From NCBI GenBank assembly GCA_025331565.1, contig JAFREQ010000030.1, forward strand, positions 8,306,501 to 8,370,500: a stretch of DNA of 64,000 nucleotides, in the 5' to 3' direction. The notes under the pieces were generated by a model. It was not told the DNA's origin. It searched no databases and saw only the letters and a program-made list of their open reading frames with translations. This document shows positions 34,851-45,736 of this stretch, piece after piece. Both the position numbers and the translations under genes were made by a program. The stretch comes from Holacanthus passer (Eukaryota; Chordata; Actinopteri; Pomacanthidae). Each line of letters begins with the position of its first letter. Position 1 is the first letter of the stretch.

Positions 34851-37800
34851 TTACAATCATCAGCGGTCTTTGAGAAAGCAGGGCGACCACGGCGCCACAG
34901 CTGTTTATGTTTCTATGTGGATGTACTCTTAGTGGACCAAGTGGGCTCACAGGTTCTGTAAAACACTGGTCCCCTGTCAGCCCAGGAGTGCTTCACTTTT
35001 GCAAAATGTGACTCAGCCTCATAATTCATAGACCTTGTGCTTTTATCGGTCAAAGGTAGTAGTATTGCTTGCAATAGAAACATGTTGTCATGGCTTTGGG
35101 AGAGCAGGGTTGCTGTGAGTAGTAACTAATTGTTGCTTCTCTCCTCGTTTTTGCTCGTTTCTCCTGAAAGGGACAGTGCATCGCCATCAGTGACTTTAAT
35201 GAGTAACAGTAATTGATCAAAAATTGATGTGGATGTTTTCTCATTGACTGTGGGTCTCTGTACTCTCTTAGAGGAGTTTTCTTTGTGTGTATGTGTGTTT
35301 AGAAGGGTGGGAAGCCAACTTTAACCATTTTAAAGGAAAGAACAGGAACTTTACACAGAGAGTTAACATCATATGCTACCCTACCAACCTTTCTTCAGAG
35401 ACAATTAAGACAAGTTGATAATGTTTTATGGGTTTATCTTTTTTATTTTAAAGGTTAAGAAATTCAACTTATCCGTACATCAAAATTAGTCTCAGAGAAA
35501 GTAATTTATGTACAGTGTTTCTACGGTAAAGAATAAAAATCCTTAAAACTATTTTTGTTTTTTTTACTGTGTTGTACATCTGTTTTGTTTTGTTTTTTCT
35601 CTCCACTCTCAAGGTCTCACAAGGTGCTAGTAGCATGAATGTGGTGTGATGAACAACACAATGTCCCACAACACCCTGACTGCTCCACAGTTTTGTGATA
35701 TTGTTATTGTGTGCAGACAGAACATAAATTAAATTAAAATGGATATGTTTTCATAAAATCGTTTAGCAGGTGTTATTAGTTTGAATAAAACGAGTAAAGG
35801 TAGCAATATATCAATACAATAATACAACAATGTAAAAATACTCCATTACATTAAATCCTTAATTCAATGTTCAGTTCAATCAACTGAAGTACTGTATTAA
35901 TGTTTTATCAGCAAAGTGTACTTAAAGAAAAAATAATAATACTACTAATTTTGCCAAATGGCAAAATGGAAAGTAGCTGTCAGCTAAATTGAGTGGAGTG
36001 AAAAGTACAAGATTTCCATCTGAAATGTATTGGAGTAGAAGTATAAAGTTTTACCATTAAATGGAGATACCCAAGTTAAGTCCTTCATTCTCTTCAGTGA
36101 ATTTACTTAGTTACTTTCTACTACTGGGTAATTCATGTTCCAAAGCTGTAGCTACAACCTGAATATGCAAATTGTGCAGCAGAAGATTGGTGGCACAACT
36201 ACACACCTTCTTTTTCATGGATTTTAAATGAATTATATGTTTTTTAAAAGTATAGTTCTGTAGATTTAATGTATTAGAAAACACTGTATTTTGTGATACA
36301 CTGTATTTTGTCAACCAAAACATTAGAATTGTGAAATAATTTTATAGCACACCATGTTGTGCAAAACTACAAGAGATAGTTCAAATGCAAAACTGTACAT
36401 GAATTGATTTGTTGCCAGGTAACTGGAAAGATCAGCTGAGCTCAACAGCCAAATTGTAGAAAATAACGTCTGATCTCTGCAGAGAAGTATGCTGCAGTTT
36501 TCTGATTTCCTTACTGCAGTGATGATTGTTATTACAGTAACGATAATGTAGTATATCATAAATGTTTTAACTCTGACTGGTCTCTCCCTTCATAGTGCCT
36601 GAGAAGTGACTGCAGACATATGCAAGACTGAATTTCAGCAATTCAAAACTCATATCAGTTGCTGACCTGTGACAGTGCTATAAAAGCACTGCTCATATGG
36701 GGATGACTTTTTGTCTCACACGCATCAGAGAAGGTGCTCTCCATGTGGTCTCTGTTGAAACTCGTTTAGATTTGGCTTGACTAATGAAGCTCAGAAGACT
36801 TTCAGGCAGTAATGTGAAGTTGCTCAGATCAGCTGATCATCAGCTGATTCTGCCAATGATTGGTCAGCAGGCAGCAAGTAACCATCACTGTGTGTCTATG
36901 ATGAACCTGACAGTCACCTACATTTGCATTTTGAATATTTCTGACTGAACTTTTATAATATCTGGTTGAAGCAGAAGGAATTTAAGAAACTGAGTCTAGC
37001 TCTCCTGCAACACAATGGTGAGAAGGTAAAGAATTTTCAACTCTGCTTTCTTTTTTCTCTCTCTGGACTGTCTCCTTCTCTTGTTGCTTGAACTTTGTTA
37101 CAACACACTTACTCAGAATGAGCTATCTCCCTCTCTCTCTCTCTCTCGCCTTATCTGAGCTACATCACACTGACTAGTCATTTAGGTTATGTCAACAAGG
37201 ATTTTCTTTCATTCAGGCTCTGACTCACATGCAATCATTTGTGAAGAACTTTGCTCCCTCTCGTCCATGGTTTCTCCAACTGCATTGAGGACAGCAGTAG
37301 CCTGGGGAAAGGACAAGTAGCTTGTAAGAGGATGGTTATTGGTTTTAATCCCTAAACGAATGAAATAAAAGTACAGACCACCAAGTCTATCAACATGCAC
37401 ATGCAGCACAGACTATCAACAGGAAAATACACAAAAATAAAAAATAAAATACACAACCTATGCAAAATATGAAGTGTACCATTCTTCTGTGGCTTCCCAG
37501 TGTATCATAGGAACCTGTAACATTTTCTCGCTTAACAGAATGTCAAAGAAAATGAACTACAGCCTAAAGAAAATTAAACCTCAAATATCCAACTTTTTTG
37601 TTTTGAACCATGACAATTTATGATATAAAAATCCTGCCACTCTGTCTGATGAACTAGAACACTTTACTCAAACAGACAGTATTTACATCTTCCTTGGATC
37701 TACAAACCTACAAAGCTAACTTCTCCTTACATATCAATCATCTGACTGCTTACAGCAGTAGCTGCATCATGTCTGCTTTCAAACATTAATGACATACAAT

Positions 37801-39912
37801 GTTAAAAATGTAAATGTTATATAGCACTTTTCTATCTGCGCCATTATAACATTATAATTGCCCACAGGACTTTTCAAACAAGCATTATCAGAAAGGTCTC
37901 CAGCACGTCCTCAGTTTTACCTAATTAGCTAAATGAATAATTTGAAAGAGTAAATGAAAATGACAAACTTAGCAGAAAGAGAATCTGACCTACTTCTATC
38001 TTGTGACATAAAAGAATGGAGGTGGCTGAAAGCCTTTGGTGTTTCATTGCTCTCTGTTTTTAGGACTGTTTCCTTTGCTTGTGCTTTTAAATGCATGTGT
38101 GCTGCTGCTGTGTAAGCTTACACTTACATTGTAGTGATGTGGTGCTCTCATTTATGTAGTCAATGAAAACTCACTCCCTCTTTTTCCTTCTCCAGCATCC
38201 ATCTTTGCCTCAGTCTGCCCCTGCATCTTCCCCTCGAGAGTGCTTTGTCACTTCTGCTCTGTTCTTCCCTCAGTCGTGCCTTGGCTAATATAGCATGTGA
38301 TTCGATTGTACCACTCCCAGTGTTTGTGTAGTATCTGCCTCTTGCTCTTTGTTTAGTGGCCAAAATCAAAGGGTAGCCCAGCCCAGCAATGCAGAAAGCG
38401 CTTAATGTGTCTCAGCAGACTGTTGTCAACAGGTCACAATCTCAAGCTGTTGGCGGCTTAGTTCATTAGTAATATTTAACAGCCTTGTTGCACAAAATGA
38501 ACATATTATATGTATCAGTGGGCATTTGCAAGTGTCTCATTTCAGGCTTTCACAACACACCTAGGCATTTTAATACATTCCCAAATTCTCAACACAAACC
38601 AGGTTCTGGACCAAAGTGTTATCTCTAGGAAAAATTTGTCCTTGGTATGTTCTTGTTCTACTGATAAACTAGTATAACTAGTAAACTAGTATAAAAATTT
38701 TGAATTTAGAAAACAAAGTTTGTCGTAACTTGTGCAGTCTAAAATTCCTGGTTCAAATCTCAAACAGACTAATTACAAGGCTCCGCTACAATGTATTTCT
38801 CAAATATGCACTCATATTGGATGGAGTCCTATGATGCACAATAGCCAACATTAGCCACAATAAGTGTCTATAAGTGTATATATTTGTTGTAAACTTTTTT
38901 TGAAGGTTGAAGGCATCTCCATTGTTCATCAGGTAGAGCATTAGTTGTACATGTTCTATAGCAAACGGACATGTCCACTCCATTTAAATAAAGGAGAAGG
39001 GCAAAACATTAAACACCTCTCGGTATGACAAAGCCCAGTACAGTTCCAACACTAACTATGACCTCAATAACGTATAATTGAATTAACACATTCTCTGGAT
39101 TTGTATTCAGCAATTGGCACATTAATCTCTCTTATGGGTAACTATCAATACTCCTGCCAGTACTAGACAACCTATACCAGTTTTGCTACAGCCCGATATG
39201 TGATAGGAAACTTTACAATGCTGTGATGTAAACACAGCATTAGCTATTGTTAGCAATCAGTAGCAATCAGTCACCATGAAACCTGTCCAGTTCTCGTTTC
39301 CCTCACACTACAACTCAGTTTCTCTCCTCTGGCATTTCTTCTATTCTTGATCTGTTACTGGTCTTGTGGATGTCTGCAGGTTTGTAATTATATGGCGGTG
39401 CTCCATCATATGTATATGAATATACATTTTCAACCTCTTCAGTGTCAAAACTAGAATTGCGATCCATATTTATTCATATTGATGTTAAACTTGACCTAAC
39501 TTGACCACTCTCCCTTACGTTACGTCTTGTTTGGTTTCATTTTTCTCCACAGTTATTCACTGGTTTCTCCAACCTGCAGGTTTCAGGGTGAGGGGACTCT
39601 GGAAGGGGGCCCATGTGATGAATCTGTTGAAAAATAAAGCTCAGCTCATCAGCCTTGTGCTACCCCAAGATTAAAGACTCCATGAAAACTCTGACACACA
39701 AAACACAAATGCACACACACACACACTCCTTCCTTAACATAAATTTGTAAATTTGATAATACTTTTTCTTAGCCTGTTTAAGTGTTAATAATTATTATAT
39801 CTCTTTAATACGATTGTTAATACTTTAATGGTTGCTAAATTGTTAATACTTTTTTAAACCTCTCTGTTTATACTGTTACTATTTAACCGCTACACTGTAA
39901 AAACAAACGAAG
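34851..39912. other. Intergenic region between tenm3 and the SAMD3-like gene
   Basis: No confident exon. A short open stretch ending in a donor-like gtaaag at about 36948-37018 and a Pro/Ser-rich open stretch after a good acceptor near 38196 could be upstream exons of the next gene, but neither matches a protein I recognise. A short CT repeat lies near 37130-37150. Confidence 0.45.
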
Positions 39913-40226
39913 CAAACCCTTCCCCAAGCATTGTGGACGTGGGTAAAGAGTGGCCATTTCTCTTTTCACAGAAGTTTTTATTTTCACACTTCACCACTCT
40001 CACCAATGTTGAACTATACACAAGACTGAACGAAGATTTGGACAAAAAGGGTAAAAGACTCCTGGATTTCTTCAGTGGTCAGATTACAAGGTGGAGGAAG
40101 GAAGTAAGAGCTGTTCTGAAGGAAGCCCTAAAGAAGGACCGAGAAGGAACTGATGGCCTAGCAGCAATGCTTGTGATGTTGGCACACTTCAAAGAGCAAG
40201 AGGAGTCACTTTTTCTCCTTGCTGAT
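39913..40226 (+). CDS. SAMD3-like gene, coding exon 1 in window
   Basis: Open frame with WPFLFSQKFLFSHFTTLTNV, RLLDFFSGQITRWRKEVRAV and EEQ...SLFLLAD-type text, ending at a perfect donor gtaagt in phase 0. The 5' border is uncertain; the nearest AG is at 39911-39912. Confidence 0.65.
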
Positions 40227-43200
40227 GTAAGTTCCTTAATTACTTAAATCTTTTATTTAGAGTTTTTAACAATTAATTGTCACATTTTTTGCAGCAGAAT
40301 CATTTTCCCTGATTAGAGTAAAACATTTTACATGCCCCAAATTGTATTGCAGGTTGGCAAGCCTCCAATGGCATCTTGTACTTGAATTCAAGTAAATGCA
40401 GGTTTGCGTCTGGCAATCCTGTCTTCCTAGGTGTTAGTAGTTTATGTTTGTTAATAGTTTGACGCAATGGGTTTCAGGCCAGGTATATTGTTTGAGGGCA
40501 CCTTTATGTTATTGGTGATTGAGCACTTTTTCATTGATAGACATTGATAGATTGATAGACTCACACTATAACCCACATGGTGCAAGCTTCTATCTCAGTT
40601 CTTTTGTAGAGCATGCTGGGTAAAGTCACTGTTGTCCACTGTGTGCACAATATTTTAATTATTAAGAGAAAATTGATGTAGCCTGACATAAGGTTAGTGT
40701 GGTACTTAGTTCATTTTTTTATTTCCAAGGGGTGTAAACATGCACAAACCATTGGAGCAACAAAAAATGGCACATTGCTTCCTTATCAGCAAATTTCAAA
40801 AGCTTGCTCTGGTTCATTTCAAGTAACTCTTATCTTTGCTGGTATCCACAGGTATTCTGCGGGTGTGGTAGTCACCACACCCGCAGACGCAGAGGCCCAG
40901 CTGTCTCTCCCCATCACTCCAAGGATCATCATGCTTGGTAAGTTTTACATTCAATGTTAACAAATCCTTTGAATATAGAGGGTACAAGCAAAGAAAGTCT
41001 AGTCTGGAAACACTAGTGAATACAGTTTGTGTCATGTCATTCACTGCCTCTGCACCAGTCAGGATTTCCAGCTTGTAATACAGGGACAGCACAGTCACTT
41101 CAAAAACTGAAAAAAGTTATGTGGAGTATGAAAACTCTAGTTCATGCATTTTACTTCATACCTCTTAATCCTGCATGTGTTTATTCATTCACTGAATGAT
41201 TCACTGGTTTCTAAAAACCTTTTCCGGTAAATAGTTTTCCTCTTCTGTTTCTGTCTTCTGAGTGGCCAGTTGCTGCATGCTTTTTTTATGTGTTGCTGTT
41301 TCCATTGGCTGAGCGTCTCTGCTGACATGCAGACCAGTGCTGCCAATCTAGCGACTTTGTCGCTACATTTACGCCTTTAGTGACATTTTTCCTAAAAAGC
41401 GACTAGCGACATATCTACTTTTTGGATAGACCTTATTATTATTAGTATTTCTCCGTGAATGAGAGCTAATGTGTCTCTGACTGACTGTTCAGTGGGTGAG
41501 ACAGGGCAGCAGAACGTTCAGTGGATCAAGCGTCAGCCAGACAGCTGTATACAGTCAACAGGAAATGGATTTTAGTAAGGCATAAGTCATGTGTCCCTTT
41601 TTGTTTATCTTTTACCAACCCAGTTACTGCTCCTTTTGTCTGTTTATATTTATAGAATGTATTGCTATGAAATATAATTTTTGTAATGACTCTTTATTAA
41701 GGAGAGACAATCCTGACTGCAAGAACATGGATGCTGTCGATCGAGGGGAGGGTCGTAATCCCACCTGCTGCTCACCTGGCTGACTTCACCACTGCCTTGG
41801 CAGCTCTCTTCGCCTGTTACTATGTATTCAACCTAGAGTATCAGGTGGAAGCCAGCACAACACTGGAGTTTGTTCAGAGGTATTTATTATCTTAAATAGT
41901 TTGATTGAAAGATAAATTAAAAAGTGAAAGCAAATTGACAATTGAAAAGCTGTTCAAAATCACCTTCTTCCTTTAAAATGTTATTGGCTTTGAGTATCTA
42001 AATAGTGTAGGTTGAAGCCTCCTTACAACTTGAATGCTTTATTAGAGAACAGAAGGGCTGTTGGGCTAAGGGCACGTACACACTATATTCCTTTTTACAT
42101 AAAAACCTTTGGGAGAAATTGAGGGGATGCAGTGTGTAGATGGCTGGGGAATATGATTTGCCCTGAAAAAACAAACAATTCAATCAAGGCCCCCTGCCTG
42201 CAGAAATGGATCAAATACAACACACTTGTGCATTGTGGCTGTATGTACAACATTTACAAAAGACTTACGGCCCATTAAAACTATTAAGGATAGCAATGAC
42301 TAAATGTGACTAATAAGCATTTTGGTCAAGAAGACTAGGACTAAGACTAAAATTAAAATGGCTGTCAAAATTAACACTGCACGGCAGATCTTCTGCAAAC
42401 GGTTTCCCAAGGAGAGTGGTTTATGTCCTGTAAACAGTTGTGATTTGCTAACAGTTATTTGTTAACATGTACATATTGTCCCACCCCCTAACTCCTATAC
42501 TCATGTTCATAGGTTTTTAGTCAGGATTAATCCTGACGCCACCAAGTGCAGTGCCAAGGAGCAGACGAGCCGGAGGACTGGGAGAGTGGTGAAGCGGAAG
42601 ACTTCATATATGAACCCCCATGTAATCTCCTTTATTAGGGACTTCACTGAATTCAGTTGGCTAACTGACTAGATGCAGGTGAGGTTCTGATAATCGCTTT
42701 TGCATTGAAAGTTCAAGATGGTTCATTTCACCCTTGTGCACTGTTAGGGACATAAGTGTCCTCTGCAAGTTTTATTTTCTTGATATCTTTGCAGTGGTTA
42801 TGTTTTTAGCCATGATATTTGGCAAAGGTTTGTATTTTTTGACTTATTTTAGAATTTCAAAGACAAACCCTGTATTCCACTTTTCTACACTGTGTAGCAA
42901 AAATAGTCACACTCTTCCTGTTACGGGACAAAACTGTCCTCTTCCAAAACACCAAATATTAAAATATAATATTTTTATGGCGTTTTTGAAGAGAACACAT
43001 TTGTCCCCCAATATGAAGAGTGAGGTTTTTTTTTTTTTTTTTTTAATCTGACATCGCAAAAAACCTAAAAATCCAACAAAATCAGTGTTGCTACTGATCA
43101 TTGACATATCCTAGCCTGTAATAATCCCCCCAAGAAAATTCCACTTAGCATTTGAAAGACCTTTGCAAGTTCCAGCTCCTTCCCCCACAGAGAGGTGACG

Positions 43201-43950
43201 TTTCTGCCACCCAGGTCTGGTCCGTCGAGGCTCCTGGCCTTCGCTACCACCCACATGGCAGCACACCTGACATGTTGGTTTGTTTACATCTAGCTACCAG
43301 AAGTCCTTGTGCTCAGTTTGGCTTAACTTGCCTCAAACGCTATAAAGTCGCAAGTTGTGACTTGAAGTTGTGATTTACGGGCTCAAAATCCTGCCTGGAA
43401 TGCGGCATAAGTACCTTGACACAACTCTGACATCACCATCTTAGACCCTCCTCACATATATGGTGCAATACAAAGTAATTGTAATAAATTAATTGTTAAT
43501 GTGTTTTCTTCTTTAATTTCAGGGCTCCAACTGGGATTCTGGGTCTCCAAGGTCAGGGCATGTAAGAGGCCATAGACCTTTATGCCAAGTGGCAGGGGAA
43601 TGAGAAGATTTCTCTCTCTAAGTTACAGTGTCCTGTTGCATTGCTCATGCAAATGTTCGGTTATTTATGTTATTTGTATTGCCATTGTGTTTTTCAAAAA
43701 TGTAGAACTATGAAACTTGTCTGTTAATGTTTTGAGCTTGGGGGCCAGACTGGCATTTTTGTTTTTGATTTCTTGTTTATGATATGCACAGTATCAGTGT
43801 TTGATGATGATGATATGCAATATTTTAAAAATTCATTGTTATATTGTTGGTGGTCCTTACTGGCACGGTCACTACTGAAAAGTTTGGTAACCTGTTTCAT
43901 CATATTCCTGTTCACCAAATGTCTTAAATAAATAATTGTTAACAATTTTC
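39913..43950 (+). CDS. SAMD3-like fish multicopy gene, 3' exons (partial)
   Basis: Four coding exons are supported: about 39913-40226, 40790 or 40852-40937, 41702-41879 and 42513-42672 (stop TAG). A 3'UTR exon starting at 43523 with AATAAA at 43927 is inferred. Joined, they give WPFLFSQKFLFSHFTTLTNV through MLGETILTARTWMLSIEGRV, LAALFACYYVFNLEYQVEAS, TTLEFVQRFLVRINPDATK and finally KTSYMNPHVISFIRDFTEFS. This is the C-terminal pattern of a large uncharacterised fish family that I associate with SAMD3-like predictions. The biochemical role is unknown and no catalytic motif is seen. The upstream part is not found, so it may be a partial copy or have distant 5' exons. The join of the first two exons is not clean (see findings). 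Confidence 0.7.
40790..40937 (+). CDS. SAMD3-like gene, coding exon 2 in window
   Basis: Encodes VVVTTPADAEAQLSLPITPR and IIMLG, ending at gtaagt in phase 1. Acceptor cttatcag at 40789 keeps frame with the previous exon. The stronger-looking acceptor tccacag at 40851 would start the conserved part but breaks the frame. Confidence 0.6.
41338..41430. repeat. GCGAC-rich repeat element fragment
   Basis: Contains CAGTGCTGCCAATCTAGCGA and then several GCGAC/GTCGC motifs in 80 bases, resembling one end of a fish DNA-transposon repeat. Lies inside an intron of the SAMD3-like gene. Confidence 0.4.
41702..41879 (+). CDS. SAMD3-like gene, coding exon 3 in window
   Basis: Encodes ETILTARTWMLSIEGRVVIP and TTALAALFACYYVFNLEYQV, then EASTTLEFVQR. 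Phases match both neighbours exactly. Confidence 0.8.
42513..42672 (+). CDS. SAMD3-like gene, last coding exon
   Basis: Encodes FLVRINPDATKCSAKEQTSR and RTGRVVKRKTSYMNPHVISF, ending FSWLTD and TAG. A donor-like CAG|gtgagg lies six bases after the stop at 42678, suggesting that the 3'UTR is on another exon. Confidence 0.8.
42679..43522. other. Putative 3'UTR intron of the SAMD3-like gene
   Basis: A T-rich run lies at 43027-43043. No other feature recognised. Confidence 0.5.
43523..43950 (+). other. Putative 3'UTR exon of the SAMD3-like gene
   Basis: Preceded by tttaatttcag and containing AATAAA at 43927-43932. No long conserved reading frame, consistent with untranslated sequence. Confidence 0.45.
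43927..43932 (+). terminator. Poly(A) signal AATAAA
   Basis: Canonical hexamer downstream of the SAMD3-like last coding exon, in the same orientation. Confidence 0.5.
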
Positions 43951-44049
43951 TTGTTTTCTGCCGTTAATTGAAATATTTTAGAATATGGGTGATTCTAGTA
44001 ATGATGGCTAATATTAAATCACAGTGATACAGTATTTAAATTGTACAGT

Positions 44050-44064
44050 GAGAAACTGAATTTA
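44050..44064. repeat. Target-site duplication, left copy
   Basis: GAGAAACTGAATTTA, identical to 45299-45313. Confidence 0.95.
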
Positions 44065-45298
44065 GAGTCGTTTACAACTTGTCTTGCTGAGAACAGATCA
44101 CAGCCATGAGGAAGGACCCAAATAAACCAAGAGGCAAGATGACCTCCTATGCTTACTTTGTGGCGACCTGCCGTGAAGAACACAAAAAGAAGCACCCAGG
44201 GACCACTGTAAGCTTTGCAGAGTTTTCCAAGAAGTGCTCTGAGAGATGGAAGACCATGTCACCCAAGGAGAAGGTCAAGTTCGAGGACTTGGCTAAGAAC
44301 GACAAGATTCGCTATGACCAAGAGATGAAATCCTATGTCCCTCCTAAAGGTGCAAAACAGGGCAAGAAGAAGAAGGACCCCAATGCACCAAAACGGCCTC
44401 CTTCTGCTTTCTTCGTGTTCTGCTCTGATCACCGCCCCAGGATCAAGGAGGAGAACCCTGGTATCTCAATTGGTGAAATTGCCAAGAAGCTTGGCGAGTT
44501 GTGGTCTGCACAGAGTCCCAAAGACAAGGCTCCCTATGCAGCCAAGGCTGCCAAACTGAAGGAAAAATATGAGAAGGATATCGCAGCCTACAGAGCCAAA
44601 GGTGGTTCAGGGAAGGGTGATGCTGGTAAGAAGAGTGGCCCAGGCAGGCCCACTGGCAAGAAAGCAGAACCAGTTGATGACGACGATGATGACGATGAGG
44701 AAGATGACGATGATGAGGAGGAAGATGAAGACGACGATGACGAAGATGATGACTAAGCATTTGATATGTTAAAGGATGTGAATTTTGCAATGCATTGTTC
44801 AGCTTAACTCCTATTTGTTTTTTGTGTGGATGATTCCAACAGTTTAGCCTGCTGTCCCTGTTGGTCTGCCTCTGTAGGATTTTGACATGTTCTTTTCAAA
44901 TTCAGGGATTTAGTTTTTATTTTGACACTTAGTCCCCCCCTTTTTTTTTTTTAAACAAAATTTTCTGCTGAACTCGGGTTTGTTACTTCCTCAATTCTTG
45001 TTGCTATCTAAATAGGCAGTCCGGTATGAATTTCCTGTGATACAAAGAACTGAAATTCCTGTACAGGCAGTGGACAGCAGCAGATCAGTTAAGTTTTAAA
45101 AATGTATTGTTTCTGGAAGCACTGCTTATGTTTTCTCTTTAGTGGTGCTGTTGTTTCACTCATTTTACTACCAGGGGTTATCTGTAGTTTGATTACAAAG
45201 GTTTTGCTGCCATTTTTAATGTGGAACTTTGGAAACTTTCATGTAGAATGATTTTTCTTTTTTTGTAATAAAAAATTTTGTATATTGAAAAAAAAAAA
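44065..45298 (+). mobile_element. Processed hmgb2 retrocopy (whole insert)
   Basis: Intronless cDNA copy with a 41-base 5'UTR, an intact ORF, a 3'UTR with AATAAA at 45267-45272 and an 11-base A tail (45288-45298). It is flanked by the perfect 15-bp duplication GAGAAACTGAATTTA at 44050-44064 and 45299-45313. These are the hallmarks of LINE-mediated retrotransposition of an mRNA. Confidence 0.95.
44106..44756 (+). CDS. HMGB2-like protein encoded by intact retrogene
   Basis: Encodes a 216-residue HMGB protein. Box A (about residues 8-78) includes SYAYFVATCREEHKKKHPG and SKKCSERWKTMS. A basic linker follows, then box B (about 92-163) with KKDPNAPKRPPSAFFVFCSD and GISIGEIAKKLGELW. The linker KKSGPGRPTGKK and a C-terminal run of about 30 Asp/Glu complete it. 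Length and order match HMGB2, a nuclear non-histone DNA-bending chromatin protein. The linker and PPKGAK favour hmgb2 over hmgb1. No frameshift or stop is present. The second residue is Arg where the family usually has Gly. The parent gene has introns, and this copy has none. It may be a young, possibly transcribed retrogene, but no promoter is evident. Confidence 0.92.
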   Translation: MRKDPNKPRGKMTSYAYFVATCREEHKKKHPGTTVSFAEFSKKCSERWKTMSPKEKVKFEDLAKNDKIRYDQEMKSYVPPKGAKQGKKKKDPNAPKRPPSAFFVFCSDHRPRIKEENPGISIGEIAKKLGELWSAQSPKDKAPYAAKAAKLKEKYEKDIAAYRAKGGSGKGDAGKKSGPGRPTGKKAEPVDDDDDDDEEDDDDEEEDEDDDDEDDD

Positions 45299-45313
45299 GA
45301 GAAACTGAATTTA
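45299..45313. repeat. Target-site duplication, right copy
   Basis: GAGAAACTGAATTTA directly after the A tail of the hmgb2 retrocopy. Confidence 0.95.
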
Positions 45314-45650
45314 CAGTGATTGTTACTTACTGTTAATAGTACTGTATTGTCATATACAATACCATTTTTAAAAAAAACAGTGCTTAACTGTTTTTATTTG
45401 TACAGTAAAACCAGCACTGTAAATGCAATTGAAATCACAATATTTAATTGATATTTCTTCTACAGTTAAATAACCAATACTGTAAATACAACTGAAATCA
45501 GAGTGTTTAATTGTTTTTTATTTTACAGTGAATACATAAAATACTGTAAAAGGAAGTACAGTACTTTGACTGTAAAAAGTATTCACAGTAACTTACTGGC
45601 TAATTGTTGCCAGTAAGTTACTGTAAAGGTAATTTTGTTACAGTGTAACT
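45314..45650. repeat. MITE-like ACAGT/TGTAAA repeat
   Basis: Repeated TACAGT, ACTGTAAA and CTGTAAATAC words and a 16-bp hairpin at 45585-45624 give the look of a fish MITE. Similar words (CACAGTGATACAGTATTT, GTACAGTG) stand just left of the hmgb2 insert at 44022-44050, so the insert appears to split the element. Confidence 0.6.
45585..45624. repeat. Perfect 16-bp inverted repeat
   Basis: Arm ACAGTAACTTACTGGC, 8-base loop, and its exact complement GCCAGTAAGTTACTGT. Confidence 0.9.
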
Positions 45651-45675
45651 ATCCTCTTCGCTGCTGTGCAATGTA

Positions 45676-45736
45676 AATTTCTCCACTGTGGGACGAATAA
45701 TGGTATATCTCATTTTATCTTATCTTATCTTATCTT
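45676..45736 (+). repeat. Retroelement 3' end with (TTATC)n tail
   Basis: AATTTCTCCACTGTGGGACG followed by TTATCTTATCTTATC. Same signature as the minus-strand insert at 7600-7647. Confidence 0.7.

Noticed and set aside
36948..37018. Possible upstream exon of the SAMD3-like gene ending LLQHNGEK before gtaaag
   Set aside because: No recognisable acceptor and no homology that I can support. Only 24 codons after a stop.
38196..38300. Possible Pro/Ser-rich exon after a good acceptor
   Set aside because: No homology, no clear donor. It may be chance.
44443..44790. Minus-strand and other-frame open frames over the HMGB ORF
   Set aside because: Shadows of the hmgb2 retrogene. His/Arg-rich text comes from the acidic-tail codons read backwards.
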